From an uncultured Rhodospirillales bacterium (GTDB lineage Bacteria > Pseudomonadota > Alphaproteobacteria > Rhodospirillales > 2-02-FULL-58-16), in NCBI GenBank assembly GCA_913053795.1, contig CAJXGZ010000146.1, forward strand, positions 1 to 5,969: a stretch of DNA of 5,969 nucleotides, read 5' to 3'. This document shows, piece by piece, positions 5,199-5,969 of the stretch. The notes under the pieces were generated by a model, which saw only the letters and a list, made by a program, of their open reading frames with translations, was not told the origin of the DNA and ran no database searches. Position numbers and translations under genes: made by a program. Numbering within the stretch: the first letter of the stretch is position 1; each line of letters opens with the position of its first letter.

Positions 5199-5969
5199 TC
5201 ACAAGTTAAAAACACGAAGGGGACGAATTTCCCCACCTTCAAGCCTGGCCACCGCCACCGGTTTACCCCCGGCCATGGCGCAAACGACGGCGCCTTGTCC
5301 GATGTTTTCTAGGGGCGCCCGGTTCGCCACGGGCAACACCGGAATGGGTTGGCCGTACTGCAGCGAGCGGGCTTCCGCTTCCGTCAGGGCCAGCGCCGGG
5401 ATGTCGTCCAGCGCGGTCTCAACGGGGAGCAGGAGATCCAGAAGGCGCGAACTATGCCCCAGAGCTTCAAGATTATCCAGGGAAATCGCCGTTTCTTCCG
5501 TAAAGGGTCCGACCCGGGTTCGCCTTAACATGGAAATATGGCCGACGGTTCCGAGCTTAAGGGCCAAATCCCGCGCCAAACCGCGCATATAGGCGCCCTT
5601 TCCAGACACTACCTCGAACTCTCCGTGATCATCGTCGGACATGCCGACCAGTTCGAATCTTTCGATACGGATGCGCCTGGGTTTAAGCTCCACCTGCTTG
5701 TCGGCGCGGGCCAACGCATAGGCTCTTTCGCCATTGACCTTGATCGCCGAAAAACGTGGCGGAACCTGTTCTATTTCCCCGGTGAAGGCGCCAAGCGCCG
5801 CCCTGATTTCGCTTTCAGTCGGGCGCGCGCCGCTGGTTCCGGTCACCTCGCCCTCGGCGTCGTCGGTGGCGCGCGCTTCGCCCCAGCGGATTTGAAAACA
5901 ATACGTCTTTACGCCATCCATGGCGTAGGCGACGGTTTTGGTGGCCTCGCCCAGCGCCAAGGGCAAAAC
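5199..5969 (-). CDS. truB: tRNA pseudouridine(55) synthase TruB, C-terminal part (5' end outside window)
   Basis: TruB isomerises U55 in the T-loop of elongator tRNAs to pseudouridine and also acts as a tRNA folding chaperone. The frame is open to the right edge, so the gene starts outside; the visible 256 residues begin with VLPLALGEATKTV, which in this family follows shortly after the GGTLDP catalytic-Asp motif, so that motif is not in the window. Other visible signatures are KTYCFQIRWG (21-30, with the conserved active-site Tyr), FTGEIEQVPPRFSAIKVNGERAY (62-84) and SGKGAYMRGLARDLALKLG (122-140), followed by HISMLRRTRVGPF (144-156). The remainder (~190-256) fits the TruB C-terminal/PUA-like RNA-binding region. 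The TGA stop is 14 nt before rpsO, in the usual rbfA-truB-rpsO-pnp order. Confidence 0.97.
   Translation of the reverse strand, partial: VLPLALGEATKTVAYAMDGVKTYCFQIRWGEARATDDAEGEVTGTSGARPTESEIRAALGAFTGEIEQVPPRFSAIKVNGERAYALARADKQVELKPRRIRIERFELVGMSDDDHGEFEVVSGKGAYMRGLARDLALKLGTVGHISMLRRTRVGPFTEETAISLDNLEALGHSSRLLDLLLPVETALDDIPALALTEAEARSLQYGQPIPVLPVANRAPLENIGQGAVVCAMAGGKPVAVARLEGGEIRPLRVFNL

Noticed and set aside
2..5969. tsaD and truB as a tRNA-modification gene cluster
   Set aside because: They lie on opposite strands about 4.7 kb apart; truB belongs to the standard rpsO-pnp operon, so the proximity carries little meaning.
1..5969. CRISPR array, tRNA/rRNA gene, phage or defence system
   Set aside because: I saw no regularly spaced direct repeats, cloverleaf-like sequence or signature proteins; nearly all bases are explained by core genes and one IS.

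Overview
The window looks like a chromosomal segment from a GC-rich alphaproteobacterium. The best evidence is the order truB-rpsO-pnp on one strand, which is standard in this class, together with an alphaproteobacterial style of ribosomal protein S15 and PNPase. I cannot name the genus from the sequence alone.

Layout, left to right. Positions 2-487 (+ strand) hold the 3' part of tsaD, the tRNA t6A threonylcarbamoyltransferase. Fifteen bases after its stop, a compact 718-bp insertion sequence of the IS1595 family (IS1016/ISXO2-like) occupies 503-1220. It has perfect 18-bp terminal inverted repeats and one intact DDE transposase on the minus strand. Everything to the right is on the minus strand. 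Reading in transcription order from the right edge: the 3' part of truB (5969-5199), rpsO (5184-4915), pnp (4810-2684) and a nitronate-monooxygenase-like flavoprotein (2659-1262). The element therefore sits in the gap between two convergent genes and interrupts neither.

How the genes fit together. truB, rpsO and pnp form the translation and RNA-decay end of the usual nusA-infB-rbfA-truB-rpsO-pnp cluster. Gaps are 14 nt (truB to rpsO) and 104 nt (rpsO to pnp). The 104-nt leader of pnp carries a hairpin that may be used for RNase III/PNPase control. The flavoprotein gene follows pnp by 24 nt with no visible terminator between them, so it is probably co-transcribed, although its function does not obviously relate to RNA metabolism.

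The most interesting points are: a C-x2-C-x3-C-x22-C cysteine set near the C-terminus of the flavoprotein, suggesting an iron-sulfur or other metal site; a perfect 7-bp-arm hairpin made partly from the right terminal repeat of the IS, ending directly at the transposase start codon and possibly blocking translation of read-through transcripts; and the pnp leader hairpin. I found no CRISPR array, tRNA, rRNA, phage gene or defence system. No gene-free stretch exceeds about 105 bases. Apart from the IS, this is ordinary core genome.
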